From Microbacterium horticulturae (GTDB taxonomy: Bacteria; Actinomycetota; Actinomycetes; Actinomycetales; Microbacteriaceae), in assembly GCF_029094505.1 (NCBI RefSeq), contig NZ_CP119108.1, positions 806,001-870,000 of the forward strand: a stretch of 64,000 bases of DNA, written 5' to 3'. Made by a program: the position numbers and the translations under genes. This document shows, in pieces, positions 8,689-17,696 of this stretch. Position 1 is the stretch's first letter; each line of letters opens with the position of its first letter. Below the pieces are notes generated by a model. It had not been told where the DNA came from and did not search any database. It saw only the letters and a list, made by a program, of their open reading frames with translations.

Positions 8689-9492
8689 ATGACCCCGCAC
8701 CGCCTGACGGCCCGATCCACCCTGCTGTTCCTCGCGATCGGGCTGGCCGCGGGCCTGCTCTCCGGCCTGTTCGGCGTCGGCGGCGGCACGGTGATAGTGC
8801 CGCTGCTGACGCTGCTCGCGCACTTCGACCAGCGGCGCGCCGCCGGCACCTCGCTGGCCGCCATCGTTCCCACGGCGGCGGTCGGCGTCATCTCATACGC
8901 CGTGAACGGCGCCGTCGCCTGGGTCCCGGCCCTGATCCTCGCCGCCGCGGCCGTCGTCGGTGCGCAGTTGGGCACCTGGCTGCTCGCGCGCCTTCCGGTC
9001 CTCGCGCTGCGCTGGGCGTTCATCGCGTTCCTGGGCGTGGTGGTCGTCGCGCTGTTCTTCGTCGTCCCCTCGCGCGAGGCGCACGTCGATCTCACGGTGC
9101 TGTCGGTCGCCGGGCTCATTGCGACCGGCCTGGTCACCGGCATCCTGTCGGGTCTTCTCGGCGTGGGCGGGGGCATCATCGTCGTCCCGGCGCTCATCCT
9201 GGGGTTCGGCGCGAGCGACCTCGTCGCCAAGGGCACCTCGCTGCTGATGATGATCCCGACCGCTATATCGGGAACGGTGGGCAACATCCGCCGGGGCAAT
9301 GTCGATCTGTCCGCGGCGGCGCTCGTCGGTGTCGCAGCCTGTACGACGACGGCAGCCGGCGCGTGGATAGCGAGTCTGCTCGACCCGTTCGCCGCCAACC
9401 TGCTGTTCGCGGCGTTCGTCGTGTTCATCGCGGTGCAGATGGCCGTGCGCACGCTGCGCGCCCAGCGCGCGCGGCGGGCCTCGGTAGACTGA
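8689..9492 (+). CDS. TauE/SafE-family sulfite/organosulfur exporter-like membrane protein
   Basis: This 267-residue protein has about eight membrane helices arranged as an internal duplication. LLSGLFGVGGGTVIVPLL in the first half and ILSGLLGVGGGIIVVPAL in the second are the repeated glycine-rich TauE/SafE signatures. The family exports sulfite, sulfoacetate or related anions; the substrate here is unknown. The ATG is preceded by TAGATT at 8676-8681 and no Shine-Dalgarno, so the mRNA may be leaderless. The stop TGA overlaps the -10-like box of the next gene. Confidence 0.88.
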   Translation: MTPHRLTARSTLLFLAIGLAAGLLSGLFGVGGGTVIVPLLTLLAHFDQRRAAGTSLAAIVPTAAVGVISYAVNGAVAWVPALILAAAAVVGAQLGTWLLARLPVLALRWAFIAFLGVVVVALFFVVPSREAHVDLTVLSVAGLIATGLVTGILSGLLGVGGGIIVVPALILGFGASDLVAKGTSLLMMIPTAISGTVGNIRRGNVDLSAAALVGVAACTTTAAGAWIASLLDPFAANLLFAAFVVFIAVQMAVRTLRAQRARRASVD

Positions 9493-9496
9493 TCCG

Positions 9497-9943
9497 GTGC
9501 CCGTGAATCCCGATCTGGTCGGCCGCGCGTTCGCCCCGACCGCCCCCTACCTGGTGGGTCGTGAGAAGGTGCGCGAGTTCGCGCGCGCTGTGCTCGCCAC
9601 CGACCCACAGCACACCGACCCCGAGGCCGCTCGCGCCCTCGGCTACGCCGACGTGGTCGCGCCGCCGACCTTCGCGATGGTGATCCAAGACCTCACCCTG
9701 CAGCAACTGCTGGCCGAGCCCGATTCGGGCATCGCGCTCGAGCGCACGATCCACGCCGAGCAGCGCTTCCGCTACACGCGGCCGATCGTCGCCGGTGACG
9801 AGCTCACCGCGCAGCTGGCGATCACCGGTGTACGTGCGGTGGGCAAGGGTGCGATGGTCACCAGCGAGGCCGAGATCCGGGATGCCGCGGGCGAGCACGT
9901 CGTCACCGCGACATCCATTCTGCTGATCGGGGGAGAAGAGTGA
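9497..9943 (+). CDS. HadA-like MaoC dehydratase, N-terminal hot-dog type
   Basis: This 148-residue single hot-dog protein (FAS1-like dehydratase, UPF0336 group) resembles the HadA/HadC subunit of actinobacterial (3R)-hydroxyacyl-ACP dehydratases. Typical stretches are PYLVGREKVREFARAV, VVAPPTFAMV and RFRYTRPIVAGDELTAQ. This subunit lacks the catalytic Asp/His and normally stabilises a HadB-type partner, which is the next gene with a 4-base overlap. The GTG start at 9497 lies 6 bases after TAGACT (9485-9490) without a ribosome-binding site. A mycolic acid role is not expected in this lineage; general fatty-acid or polyketide dehydration is more likely. Confidence 0.88.
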   Translation: MPVNPDLVGRAFAPTAPYLVGREKVREFARAVLATDPQHTDPEAARALGYADVVAPPTFAMVIQDLTLQQLLAEPDSGIALERTIHAEQRFRYTRPIVAGDELTAQLAITGVRAVGKGAMVTSEAEIRDAAGEHVVTATSILLIGGEE

Positions 9944-10344
9944 GCGAGCTTTCCGTCGGCGACGTCGTCGCCGAGCGCACCGTCCACCTCACCCGTGAGT
10001 CGCTCGTGCGCTACGCGGGGGCTTCCGGCGATTTCAACCCCATCCACTACCGCGATGACGTCGCCGCGCGCGTCGGCCTGCCCGGCGTGCTCGCGCACGG
10101 CATGCTCACCATGGGACTCTCCGTCGAGACCATCGTGCCGTGGCTGGGTGACACCGGCCGCATCCTCGAGTACGGCGTGCGGTTCACCCGCCCGGTCGTC
10201 GTCGACGCCGAGGCCGGGGCCGACGTCGCCGTCACCGCGAAGGTGGGCGCCCTCGACGAGGGTGTGGCCCGCATCGATCTGACCGTCACCTGCGCCGACA
10301 CCACCGTGCTGGGCAAGGCCCAGGTGCGCGTGCGCGTGCCCTGA
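9940..10344 (+). CDS. HadB-like MaoC (R)-specific hydroxyacyl dehydratase
   Basis: This 134-residue hot-dog enzyme is the probable catalytic partner of the preceding HadA-like protein. The hydratase-2 motif YAGASGDFNPIHYRDDVAARVGL contains the catalytic Asp and His, followed by GVLAHGMLTMGL. The reaction would be dehydration of (3R)-hydroxyacyl-ACP or -CoA to the trans-2-enoyl form. GTG at 9940 overlaps the upstream TGA. It ends one base before the murB start, so the three genes form one transcription unit, an arrangement known in other Actinobacteria. Confidence 0.9.
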   Translation: MSELSVGDVVAERTVHLTRESLVRYAGASGDFNPIHYRDDVAARVGLPGVLAHGMLTMGLSVETIVPWLGDTGRILEYGVRFTRPVVVDAEAGADVAVTAKVGALDEGVARIDLTVTCADTTVLGKAQVRVRVP

Positions 10345-10345
10345 C

Positions 10346-11482
10346 ATGCCCGAGGTCACACCCGTTCCGCTCGCGCGGCTGACGACGCTGCGCACCGGTG
10401 CCGCGCCCGCCCGCATGTATGAGGCACGCACCGTCGACGAGCTCGTGGACGCTCTGCGCGGCATCTGGGACGACGGCGACGACTGGTTCGTCGTCGGCGG
10501 CGGCTCGAACCTGCTGGTCGGCGACGAGCCGTTCGACGGGTCGGTCGTGCGCATCCTCACCGAGGGGATCACGCCCGTCGCGGGGGCGCCCGACGGCCAT
10601 CAGCGCCTGCGCGTGCAGGCCGGGCAGAACTGGGACGAGCTCGTCGCCTACGCCGTCGACCACGGACTTGCCGGCATCACGGCGATGTCGGGCATCCCCG
10701 GCTCGGCCGGCGCCGCGCCCGTGCAGAACGTCGGCGCGTACGGGCAGGAGATAGTGCAGACCCTCGTCGAGGTCGAGCTGCTCGACGAAGACACCGGCGA
10801 GGTCTCGACCGTTCCGGCGGCCGAGCTCGAGCTGGGCTTCCGCACCTCGGTGCTCAAGGCCCACTACGGTTCCGAGCCGCGTCGGCGAGCGGTCATCGTG
10901 TCGCTCACGCTGGAGCTTGCGGAGTGGGGGGATGCCGCGCACACCGTCGCAGGCTCCCAGCTGCGCGCGGCTCTCGGGCTTTCGCCCGACGACGCCGTGA
11001 CGCTGCGGTGGGTGCGCGACCAGATCCTCACGATCCGTGCGCGCAAGGGCATGGTGCTCGACGCCGCGGACCCCGACACGTACAGTGCCGGGTCGTTCTT
11101 CCAGAACGCGGTGGTCCCGGCATCCTTCGCCCGCACCCTCCCCGCCGAATGCCCGCGCTGGCCGGTCGCGCCCGACCCTGCGCCCGACCGGGTGATCCCG
11201 CTCGAAGACTACGCGGGCCTGTCGCCGATGCCTTCCACCCCCGAGCCCGACGTCAAGGTCAGCTCGGCGTGGCTCATCGAGCACTCCGGGTTCGGCAAGG
11301 GCTTCAAGCTGCCGCGCTCCCGAGCGGGCCTGTCGACCAAGCACGCCCTGGCGCTCACCAACCGCGGCGGCGCCACGGCGGGGGAGCTGGCCGAGCTGGC
11401 GCGCTACATCCGCATCCGCGTGCACTCCGAGTTCGGGCTCATGCTGCAGCCCGAACCCGTGCTCGTCGGCGTCGAGCTGTAG
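10346..11482 (+). CDS. murB: UDP-N-acetylmuramate dehydrogenase (UDP-N-acetylenolpyruvoylglucosamine reductase)
   Basis: This 378-residue flavoprotein reduces UDP-GlcNAc-enolpyruvate to UDP-MurNAc in cytosolic peptidoglycan precursor synthesis. The FAD-binding segment VVGGGSNLLVGDEPFDG and GIPGSAGAAPVQNVGAYGQE are clear. Catalytic residues are Ser 250 in SAGSFFQN and Glu 370 in LQPEPVLVG, with Arg in LGFRTSVLK. The length fits type I MurB. The ATG follows the HadB-like stop by one base. The gene converges on the aminotransferase: the two stop codons are separated by one base (11482 and 11484), with no terminator hairpin visible. Confidence 0.96.
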   Translation: MPEVTPVPLARLTTLRTGAAPARMYEARTVDELVDALRGIWDDGDDWFVVGGGSNLLVGDEPFDGSVVRILTEGITPVAGAPDGHQRLRVQAGQNWDELVAYAVDHGLAGITAMSGIPGSAGAAPVQNVGAYGQEIVQTLVEVELLDEDTGEVSTVPAAELELGFRTSVLKAHYGSEPRRRAVIVSLTLELAEWGDAAHTVAGSQLRAALGLSPDDAVTLRWVRDQILTIRARKGMVLDAADPDTYSAGSFFQNAVVPASFARTLPAECPRWPVAPDPAPDRVIPLEDYAGLSPMPSTPEPDVKVSSAWLIEHSGFGKGFKLPRSRAGLSTKHALALTNRGGATAGELAELARYIRIRVHSEFGLMLQPEPVLVGVEL

Positions 11483-11483
11483 C

Positions 11484-12683
11484 TCAGCCGAACAGCTTCT
11501 GCAGGCGCTGCACGCCCTCCAGCAGCGCTTCGTCGCCCAGCGCATACGAGAGGCGCAGGTAGCCGCTGGGTCCGAAGGCCTCACCAGGCACCGCGGCGAC
11601 CTCGGCCTCGTCGAGGATGAGGTCGGCCAGCTCGAGCGAGGTGGTCGGGGTCTTGCCGGCCCATTCGCGGCCGAGCAGACCACGCACGTCGGGGTACACG
11701 TAGAACGCACCCTGGGGGGTGGGCACCGTCATCCCATCGATCTTCGACAGCTCGGCGACGATGAGCTTGCGGCGCCGGTCGAACGCCTGGCGGAAGGCCT
11801 CGGCCTCGTCCTGCGGACCGTTCAGCGCCGCGATGGCCGCGCGCTGCGCGATGTTGTTGACGTTGCTGCACAGGTGCGACTGCAGGTTCGAGGCGATCTT
11901 GATGGCGTCGCGCGGGCCGACCATCCAGCCCAGTCGCCAGCCGGTCATCGCGTAGGTCTTGGCGACACCGTTGACGAGGATTGTCTGACCGGCGACCTCG
12001 GGCACCGCCTCGACGATCGAGACCGCCTTCACCCCGTCGTAGACGAGGTTCTGATAGATCTCGTCGCTGATCACCCAGATGCCGTGCTCGAGTGCCCACT
12101 GGCCGATGGCCGCGGTCTCTTCGCGGGTGTAGACGGCGCCTGTCGGGTTCGAGGGGGAGACGAAGACGATCGCGGTGGTCTTGTCGGTGCGGGCCGCCTC
12201 GAGCTGCTCGACGGTGACCTTGTAGTCCTGGTCGGCGCCGGCGAAGACCTCGACCGGGGTGCCGTCGGCCAGGCGGATCGCCTCGGGGTAGGTCGTCCAG
12301 TACGGCGCGGGCAGCAGCACCTCGTCGCCGGGGTTCACGACCGCCTGGAACGCCTGGTAGACGGCCTGCTTGCCGCCGTTGGTCACGATCACCTGGGCGG
12401 GGTCCACCGCAAGACCCGAGTCGCGCAGGGTCTTGGCGACGACGGCCTCGCGAAGCTCGGAGAGCCCTGCGGCGGGGGTGTAGCGGAAGTTCTTCTGGTC
12501 GTGCAGGGCGGCGGCCGCGGCATCCACGATGAACTGCGGCGTGGCGAAATCGGGCTCGCCCGCGGCATACGAGATGACGGGCTTGCCCTCGGCCTTCAGG
12601 GCCTTGGCCTTCGCGTCGACCTTGAGGGTCGCCGACTCGGCGATCGCGGACAGTTTGCGGGACAGCGGAGCGCGTTCGGTCAC
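11484..12683 (-). CDS. Class I PLP-dependent aminotransferase (aspartate aminotransferase type)
   Basis: This 399-residue fold-type I aminotransferase probably transfers an amino group between aspartate and 2-oxoglutarate. The PLP lysine lies in [16 protein letters not shown]. Other family features are [13 protein letters not shown], the Asn/Pro of [12 protein letters not shown], the Asp/Tyr pair in [13 protein letters not shown] and the substrate-binding Arg in YLRLSYAL near the C-terminus. It is a single gene on the minus strand, divergent from the acyl-CoA dehydrogenase, with an inverted-repeat element in its upstream region (12707-12793). Exact donor specificity is inferred from the family only. 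Confidence 0.9.
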   Translation of the reverse strand: MTERAPLSRKLSAIAESATLKVDAKAKALKAEGKPVISYAAGEPDFATPQFIVDAAAAALHDQKNFRYTPAAGLSELREAVVAKTLRDSGLAVDPAQVIVTNGGKQAVYQAFQAVVNPGDEVLLPAPYWTTYPEAIRLADGTPVEVFAGADQDYKVTVEQLEAARTDKTTAIVFVSPSNPTGAVYTREETAAIGQWALEHGIWVISDEIYQNLVYDGVKAVSIVEAVPEVAGQTILVNGVAKTYAMTGWRLGWMVGPRDAIKIASNLQSHLCSNVNNIAQRAAIAALNGPQDEAEAFRQAFDRRRKLIVAELSKIDGMTVPTPQGAFYVYPDVRGLLGREWAGKTPTTSLELADLILDEAEVAAVPGEAFGPSGYLRLSYALGDEALLEGVQRLQKLFG

Positions 12684-12706
12684 GCCTCCCAGAGTACGCG
12701 TTGCGC

Positions 12707-12793
12707 TGTACTCGAATCAGGTGTTTTCGCGAGTTCAGGACGATTCGGGTGTGCATTCTCCTGCTTTCGCGAGAACACCTGATTCCGCGAGAG
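12707..12793. repeat. Large inverted intergenic repeat built from about 18-base units
   Basis: The core arms are 12715-12732 and 12767-12784; they are reverse complements at 17 of 18 positions (GGTGTTTTCGCGA against TCGCGAGAACACC plus the AATCA/TGATT ends). On the arm reading CCTG first, each side looks like two tandem units of the form CCTGNNNTCGCGANAACA. The spacer is 12733-12766. It lies between the divergent aminotransferase and acyl-CoA dehydrogenase genes and does not encode a convincing protein. It may be a REP-like element, a cruciform or paired operators. Confidence 0.7.
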
Positions 12794-12823
12794 GCACGGT
12801 GGTGTGCGGCTCGACGCTGGAGG

Positions 12824-12875
12824 CTGAGACTGAGTCTCGCGTATGATGGAGCGCAGTCCCATACGAGGAGAACCC
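12824..12875 (+). promoter_or_regulatory. Putative promoter and operator of the acyl-CoA dehydrogenase gene
   Basis: TATGAT at 12842-12847 is a good -10 box. A short inverted repeat, GAGAC-TGA-GTCTC (about 12826-12838), lies just upstream, where a repressor would block RNA polymerase. GAGGAG at 12865-12870 is the ribosome-binding site of the ATG at 12876. The -35 hexamer is weak. Confidence 0.45.
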
Positions 12876-14579
12876 ATGGCCGAGTACACCCCGCCCGTCG
12901 ACGACTACGCCTTCCTGTACGGCGAGGTTTTCGGCACAGACATCATCGCCCGCGCCACCGGGGGAGAGCTGTCGGCCGACGACGCCACTGAGATCATCGC
13001 CGGCGCCGGCGAGTTCGCGGCCTCCGTGCTGGCGCCGCTCGAGTCGGTCGGCGACCGCGTCGGCGCGCAGCTGACCGACGGCCAGGTGTACCTGCCCACA
13101 GGCTTCGCCGAGGCCTACCAGGCGTTCGTCGACGCCGGCTGGATCGCCGCCGAGGCACCGGAGTCCGCCGGTGGCGAGGGGCTTCCCGGCGCTGTGCGCG
13201 CAGGGCTCGGCGAGATCTGGAACGCCTCCAACGCCGCTTTCGCGCTGTGCTGGCTGCTTACGGCGGGGCAGATCCATGCGCTCGACGCTGCGGCATCCGA
13301 CGAACTCCGCGAGACCTATCTGACGAAGCTTGTCTCGGGCCAGTGGACCGGCACCATGAACCTCACCGAGCCCGACGCCGGCACCGACCTCGGCGCCATC
13401 CGCACGATGGCCACGCCCCGCGCCGACGGCAGCTGGGGCATCTCGGGTCAGAAGATCTTCATCACCTGGGGCGACCACGACGTCGCCGAGAACATCGTGC
13501 ACCTCGTCCTGGCGCGCACGCCCGACGCACCGGCGGGCGCCAAGGGGCTCTCGCTGTTCGTGGCGCCGAAGTTCCTCGTGAACGACGACGGCACGCTCGG
13601 CGACCGCAACGCGATCACCACCGTGGCGATCGAGCACAAGCTCGGCATCCACGGCTCGCCCACCTGCGTGCTCGCCTACGAAGACGCCACCGGCTACCTC
13701 GTCGGCGAGGTTGGGGGAGGCCTTGCCGGCATGTTCGTCATGATGAATTCGGCGCGCACCGGCATGGGCTTCCAGGCCACCGGCATCGCCGACCGCGCCT
13801 ACCAGCAGGCTGCCGGCTATGCCGCCCAGCGTCTGCAGGGCGCCGTGCTCGACCATCCCGCTGGCACGCCGATCGCCGAGCACCCCGATGTGCGCCGCCT
13901 GCTGCTGTCGATGGCCAGCCGCATCTTCGCGATGCGCGCGCTCGACGTGTACGTGGGCGACCTGTTCGACCGCGATGACACCGCCCTGGCCGAGTTCTTC
14001 GTGCCGATCCTCAAGGGCTGGACCACCGAAGACGCCGTGCAGATCACCAGCGACGGCATCCAGGTGCATGGCGGCATGGGCTTCATCGAAGAGACCGGCG
14101 CCGCGCAGCACTACCGTGACGCCCGCATCATGCCCATCTACGAGGGCACCACGGCGATCCAGTCCAACGACCTCGTCGGGCGCAAGGTCATCCGCAACGG
14201 CGGCGCCACCGTGCAGCAGCTGCTGGGCCTCGTCGACGAGACCATCGCACAGCTGCGCACTCTCGAGCACCCGGTGGCGCAGCGCACCGCCGAGCGTCTC
14301 GAGCGGGCGGTCGAGGCATCCCGCCGCGCCACGCAGTCGCTGCTCGGTTTCGCCGCGTCGCCGCGCGACGTGGCCGCGATCAGCGTGCCGTACCTCATGC
14401 TGCTCGGCACGCTGGCCGGCGGCTGGATGCACGCCCTGACCGTCGCCGCGGTGCTCGCGCACGAGACCGAGCAGGAGAGGGATGCCGCACGCCTGACGCT
14501 CGCAGACTTCTACGGCGCCCACCACCTGCCGCGCGTGCACGCGCTCGCCGAGACGGTCGCGGGCGGCGAGATCGGCTGA
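12876..14579 (+). CDS. Acyl-CoA dehydrogenase, long form
   Basis: This 567-residue FAD enzyme would catalyse alpha,beta-dehydrogenation of acyl-CoA in beta-oxidation. It is longer than the usual 380-residue family members and belongs to the roughly 600-residue group with an N-terminal extension and an extra C-terminal helical domain. Motifs are MNLTEPDAGTDLGAIRT, GQKIFITWGDHD, IQVHGGMGFIEETGAAQHYRDARI and the catalytic-base region PIYEGTTAIQSNDL. ATG 12876 has GAGGAG before it. Its neighbours are glyoxylate shunt genes, which suits fatty-acid growth. Chain-length preference is unknown. Confidence 0.9.
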   Translation: MAEYTPPVDDYAFLYGEVFGTDIIARATGGELSADDATEIIAGAGEFAASVLAPLESVGDRVGAQLTDGQVYLPTGFAEAYQAFVDAGWIAAEAPESAGGEGLPGAVRAGLGEIWNASNAAFALCWLLTAGQIHALDAAASDELRETYLTKLVSGQWTGTMNLTEPDAGTDLGAIRTMATPRADGSWGISGQKIFITWGDHDVAENIVHLVLARTPDAPAGAKGLSLFVAPKFLVNDDGTLGDRNAITTVAIEHKLGIHGSPTCVLAYEDATGYLVGEVGGGLAGMFVMMNSARTGMGFQATGIADRAYQQAAGYAAQRLQGAVLDHPAGTPIAEHPDVRRLLLSMASRIFAMRALDVYVGDLFDRDDTALAEFFVPILKGWTTEDAVQITSDGIQVHGGMGFIEETGAAQHYRDARIMPIYEGTTAIQSNDLVGRKVIRNGGATVQQLLGLVDETIAQLRTLEHPVAQRTAERLERAVEASRRATQSLLGFAASPRDVAAISVPYLMLLGTLAGGWMHALTVAAVLAHETEQERDAARLTLADFYGAHHLPRVHALAETVAGGEIG

Positions 14580-14589
14580 CCGCACAGGG

Positions 14590-16215
14590 TCAGTCGCTCT
14601 CCACGAGGAATCGCGAGTAGGCGCCCTGGGTCAGGAACGCGGGGAACTCCTCGCGCAACGACACCTCGCGGAACACGTCGCCGGCGTCGTCGAACCGGTC
14701 GCCGTCGAAGCGCGCCACACTCGAGAGCACCTCGTCGATGAGCTCTTCGACGTACTCCTTCGTGATGGCGGTGCCCTCGGCGGTCACGCGATCCTGGTGG
14801 ATCCACTGCCAGATCTGCGAACGCGAGATCTCGGCGGTCGCGGCATCCTCCATCAGATTGTCGATCGCGACGGCCCCGTAGCCTCGCAGCCAGGCCTCGA
14901 TGTAGCGGATGCCCACCGACACGTTGCTCTGCACGCCTGCCTCGGTGATGGGGCGGCCGATGCGCAGATCGATCAACTGACCCGCCTCGACATGCACGTC
15001 GTCACGCTGCCGGTCGATCTGGTTGGGCCGCTCGCCGAGCACGGCGTCGAACTCGGCCTGCGCGGCCGGGATCAGGTCGGGGTGGGCGACCCAGGTGCCG
15101 TCGAAGCCGTCGCCGGCCTCGCGGTGCTTGTCGGCCGCGACCTTCTCGAGCGCCTGCGCCGTCACCTCGGGGTCGCGCCGACTCGGGATGAACGCGCTCA
15201 TGCCGCCGATCGCGAAGGCGCCGCGCTTGTGGCACGTTTTCACCAGCAGCTCGGTGTACGCGCGCATGAACGGCACGGTCATCGTGACCTCGCTGCGGTC
15301 GGGCAGCACGAACCGGGCACCCCGGCCGCGGTAATTCTTGATGATCGAGAAGATGTAGTCCCAGCGACCCGCGTTCAGCCCCGCGCAGTGCTCACGCAGC
15401 TCGAAGAGGATCTCCTCCATCTCGAACGCCGCCGGCAGTGTCTCGATGAGCACCGTGGCACGGATCGTGCCGTGTGCGATGCCGACGTACTGCTCGCTGA
15501 AAGTGAAGACGTCGTCCCACAGCTTCGCCTCTTCGGCGCTCTCGATCTTCGGCAGGTACAAGTAGGGACCTGTGCCCGCGTCGATCAGCGCCTTGGCGTT
15601 GTGGAAGAAGTACAGCCCGAAATCGACGAGCGAGCCGGATGCCGCCATGCGGCGCCCCGCGCGATCGGTGAAGCGGATGTGCTCCTCGACCAGGTGCCAG
15701 CCGCGCGGTCGCATCACGATCGTCGGTGTACGCTCGGCCGTCACCCGGTACTGCTTGCCCTCGGGGCTCGTGTAGTCGAGCTGCCCGCGGATCGCGTCGT
15801 ACAGCGAGAGCTGACCCTCGATGACGTTGCGCCAGGTCGGGCTCGTGGCGTCTTCCTGATCGGCCAGCCACACGCGAGCGCCGGAGTTCAGGGCGTTGAT
15901 CGTCATCTTCGGGTCGGTGGGCCCGGTGATCTCCACGCGGCGGTCGACCAGGCCCGGGGCGGTGCCGGCCACGCGCCAGGCCGGGTCGTTGCGGATGTGC
16001 GCGGTATCGTCGCGGAACTGCGGATCGTGTCCGTTGCCGATCTCGAAGCGGCGGCGCATGCGCTCGGCGAGCCGGTCGTGCCGGCGGCCGCCGAAGCGAT
16101 GATGCAGCTCGGTGACGAAGTCGAGCGCTTCGGGTGTGAGGATCTCGTCGTAGCGCTTGCGGATCGGCCCCTCGATGTCGATCTGCGGCTCTTGCTCGGT
16201 GATGGTGATGGTCAT
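14590..16215 (-). CDS. aceB: Malate synthase A
   Basis: This 541-residue enzyme condenses glyoxylate with acetyl-CoA to malate in the glyoxylate shunt. Motifs typical of the A isoform are RVWLADQEDATSPTW, YLPKIESAEEAKLWDDVF, TVLIETLPAAFEMEEILFELR with the catalytic Glu, GRWDYIFSIIK, and DNLMEDAATAEISRSQIWQW with the catalytic Asp. It lies 98 bases downstream of isocitrate lyase on the same strand, so the two are probably co-transcribed. Its 3' end converges on the acyl-CoA dehydrogenase (10-base gap). Confidence 0.97.
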   Translation of the reverse strand: MTITITEQEPQIDIEGPIRKRYDEILTPEALDFVTELHHRFGGRRHDRLAERMRRRFEIGNGHDPQFRDDTAHIRNDPAWRVAGTAPGLVDRRVEITGPTDPKMTINALNSGARVWLADQEDATSPTWRNVIEGQLSLYDAIRGQLDYTSPEGKQYRVTAERTPTIVMRPRGWHLVEEHIRFTDRAGRRMAASGSLVDFGLYFFHNAKALIDAGTGPYLYLPKIESAEEAKLWDDVFTFSEQYVGIAHGTIRATVLIETLPAAFEMEEILFELREHCAGLNAGRWDYIFSIIKNYRGRGARFVLPDRSEVTMTVPFMRAYTELLVKTCHKRGAFAIGGMSAFIPSRRDPEVTAQALEKVAADKHREAGDGFDGTWVAHPDLIPAAQAEFDAVLGERPNQIDRQRDDVHVEAGQLIDLRIGRPITEAGVQSNVSVGIRYIEAWLRGYGAVAIDNLMEDAATAEISRSQIWQWIHQDRVTAEGTAITKEYVEELIDEVLSSVARFDGDRFDDAGDVFREVSLREEFPAFLTQGAYSRFLVESD

Positions 16216-16248
16216 GATCGGTCCTTGTCTGAGAAGGGAAAGAGAGTC

Positions 16249-16291
16249 GGATGCCTCGACCCAGGGATTCGACTCGGGGGCCGAGGCATCC
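16249..16291 (-). repeat. Stem-loop between aceA and aceB
   Basis: GGATGCCTCG (16249-16258) and CGAGGCATCC (16282-16291) are perfect 10-base inverted arms separated by 23 bases. There is no T-tract, so it is not a classical terminator. It could modulate read-through or mRNA stability between isocitrate lyase and malate synthase. Confidence 0.5.
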
Positions 16292-16313
16292 GTGACCGGG
16301 GTCGCCGGTCGGT

Positions 16314-17624
16314 CTAGTGGAACTGTGCGGCCTCGGTGGAGCCGGCCAGGGCCAGCGTCGCGCTGTCAGGGTTGAGCGCGGTGGAGACGACGTCGAAGTA
16401 GCCCGTTCCGGCCTCGCGCTGGTGCTTGGTGGCGGTGTAGCCGTGGCGTTCTGCGGCGAACTCCGCCTCCTGCAGGTCGACGTACGCGCTCATGGCGCGC
16501 TCGGCATACCCGCGAGCGAGGTCGAACATGGAGTGGTTGAGGGCATGGAAGCCGGCCAGGGTGATGAACTGGAACGCGTAGCCGAGCTCTGCCAGCTCGT
16601 CCTGGAACCGCGCGATCTGCGCGTCGTCCAGGTGGCTGCGCCAGTTGAAGCTCGGCGAGCAGTTGTACGCGAGCTTCTTGCCGGGGAACTGTGCGTGGAT
16701 AGCCGTGGCGAACTCGCGCGCCAGTTCGACGTCGGGTTCACCGGTCTCGACCCAGAGCAGGTCGGCGTAGGGGGCGAAGGCCAGGCCGCGTGCGATGACC
16801 GGCTCGATGCCGCCTCGAACCCGGTAGAACCCCTCGGCGGTGCGCTCGCCGGTGAGGAACGCGCGGTCGCGCTCGTCGACGTCGCTGGTGAGCAGGTCGG
16901 CGGCCAGCGCGTCGGTGCGTGCTATCTGCACGGTCGGCACGCCCGCTACGTCGGCGGCGAGGCGCGCCGCGTTCAGGGTGCGGATGTGCTGCTGGGTGGG
17001 CACGAGAACCTTGCCGCCCAGGTGGCCGCACTTCTTCTCGCTGGCCAGCTGGTCTTCCCAGTGGATGCCGGCGGCACCGGCCTGGATCATGGCGTGCGCG
17101 AGCTCGTAGGCGTTCAGCGGACCGCCGAACCCGGCCTCGGCGTCTGCGACGATCGGGGCCAGCCAGTCCTGGGTGAGCTCGCCCTCGGCGTGCTCGAGCT
17201 GGTCCTGCCGGATCAGTGCGTTGTTGATACGGCGCACGACCGCCGGCACCGAGTTGGCCGGGTACAGGCTCTGGTCGGGGTAGGTCTGACCTGCGAGGTT
17301 GCCGTCGGCGGCGACCTGCCACCCCGACAGGTAGATGGCCTTCAGGCCCGCGCGCACCTGCTGCACGGCCTGGCCACCGGTGTAGGCGCCGAGGGCCCGT
17401 ACGTAGTCCTCGGTCTGGATGAGGTTCCAGAGGTTCTCTGCGCCGCGGCGGGCGAGTGTCGACTCCTCGCGGACGCTGCCGCGCAGGCGGACGACGTCCT
17501 CGGCAGTGTAGGTGCGCTCGATGCCGTCCCAGCGGGGGTCGGTGTCCCAGATCTCCTGCAGCTCGGCGGCGGTCTGGACCTGGTCACCCGCGCGGAGGGG
17601 GCCCTGGGGAGCGGTGAATGTCAT
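16314..17624 (-). CDS. aceA: Isocitrate lyase
   Basis: This 436-residue enzyme cleaves isocitrate to glyoxylate and succinate. The signature [11 protein letters not shown] carries the catalytic Cys 199; further motifs are [38 protein letters not shown] and the substrate-binding [14 protein letters not shown]. The length matches bacterial isocitrate lyases. ATG at 17624 is chosen because AAGGAG precedes it; a longer frame to 17714 lacks a ribosome-binding site. It is divergent from a RamB-type regulator across 136 bases, and RamB is known to control this gene in corynebacteria and mycobacteria. Confidence 0.97.
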   Translation of the reverse strand: MTFTAPQGPLRAGDQVQTAAELQEIWDTDPRWDGIERTYTAEDVVRLRGSVREESTLARRGAENLWNLIQTEDYVRALGAYTGGQAVQQVRAGLKAIYLSGWQVAADGNLAGQTYPDQSLYPANSVPAVVRRINNALIRQDQLEHAEGELTQDWLAPIVADAEAGFGGPLNAYELAHAMIQAGAAGIHWEDQLASEKKCGHLGGKVLVPTQQHIRTLNAARLAADVAGVPTVQIARTDALAADLLTSDVDERDRAFLTGERTAEGFYRVRGGIEPVIARGLAFAPYADLLWVETGEPDVELAREFATAIHAQFPGKKLAYNCSPSFNWRSHLDDAQIARFQDELAELGYAFQFITLAGFHALNHSMFDLARGYAERAMSAYVDLQEAEFAAERHGYTATKHQREAGTGYFDVVSTALNPDSATLALAGSTEAAQFH

Positions 17625-17696
17625 GGCGTTCTCCTTCGAATGCGTCGGCGGTGAGCCTCGGTCGGTGTGGTTTCCACTCTGGGTGAAGTCCGGGGG

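Noticed and set aside
5925..9608. Very long minus-strand open frame (over 1200 codons) across mvaA, mvaS, LCP and TauE genes
   Set aside because: It is antisense to four genes with clear family motifs, its translation is low-complexity Arg/Ala/Val-rich without domains, and long empty antisense frames are expected at this GC content.
12529..12846. Plus-strand frame of about 105 codons covering the inverted repeat region
   Set aside because: It begins antisense inside the aminotransferase gene and runs through the repeat and promoter; no protein family resemblance.
12735..14585. Minus-strand open frame of about 616 codons opposite the acyl-CoA dehydrogenase
   Set aside because: It shadows a well-conserved enzyme in a complementary frame and has no recognisable domain or start signal.
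14797..17654. Two long plus-strand frames opposite aceB and aceA
   Set aside because: Both translate to Gly/Val/Arg/His-rich sequence without motifs, while the minus strand encodes textbook malate synthase and isocitrate lyase.
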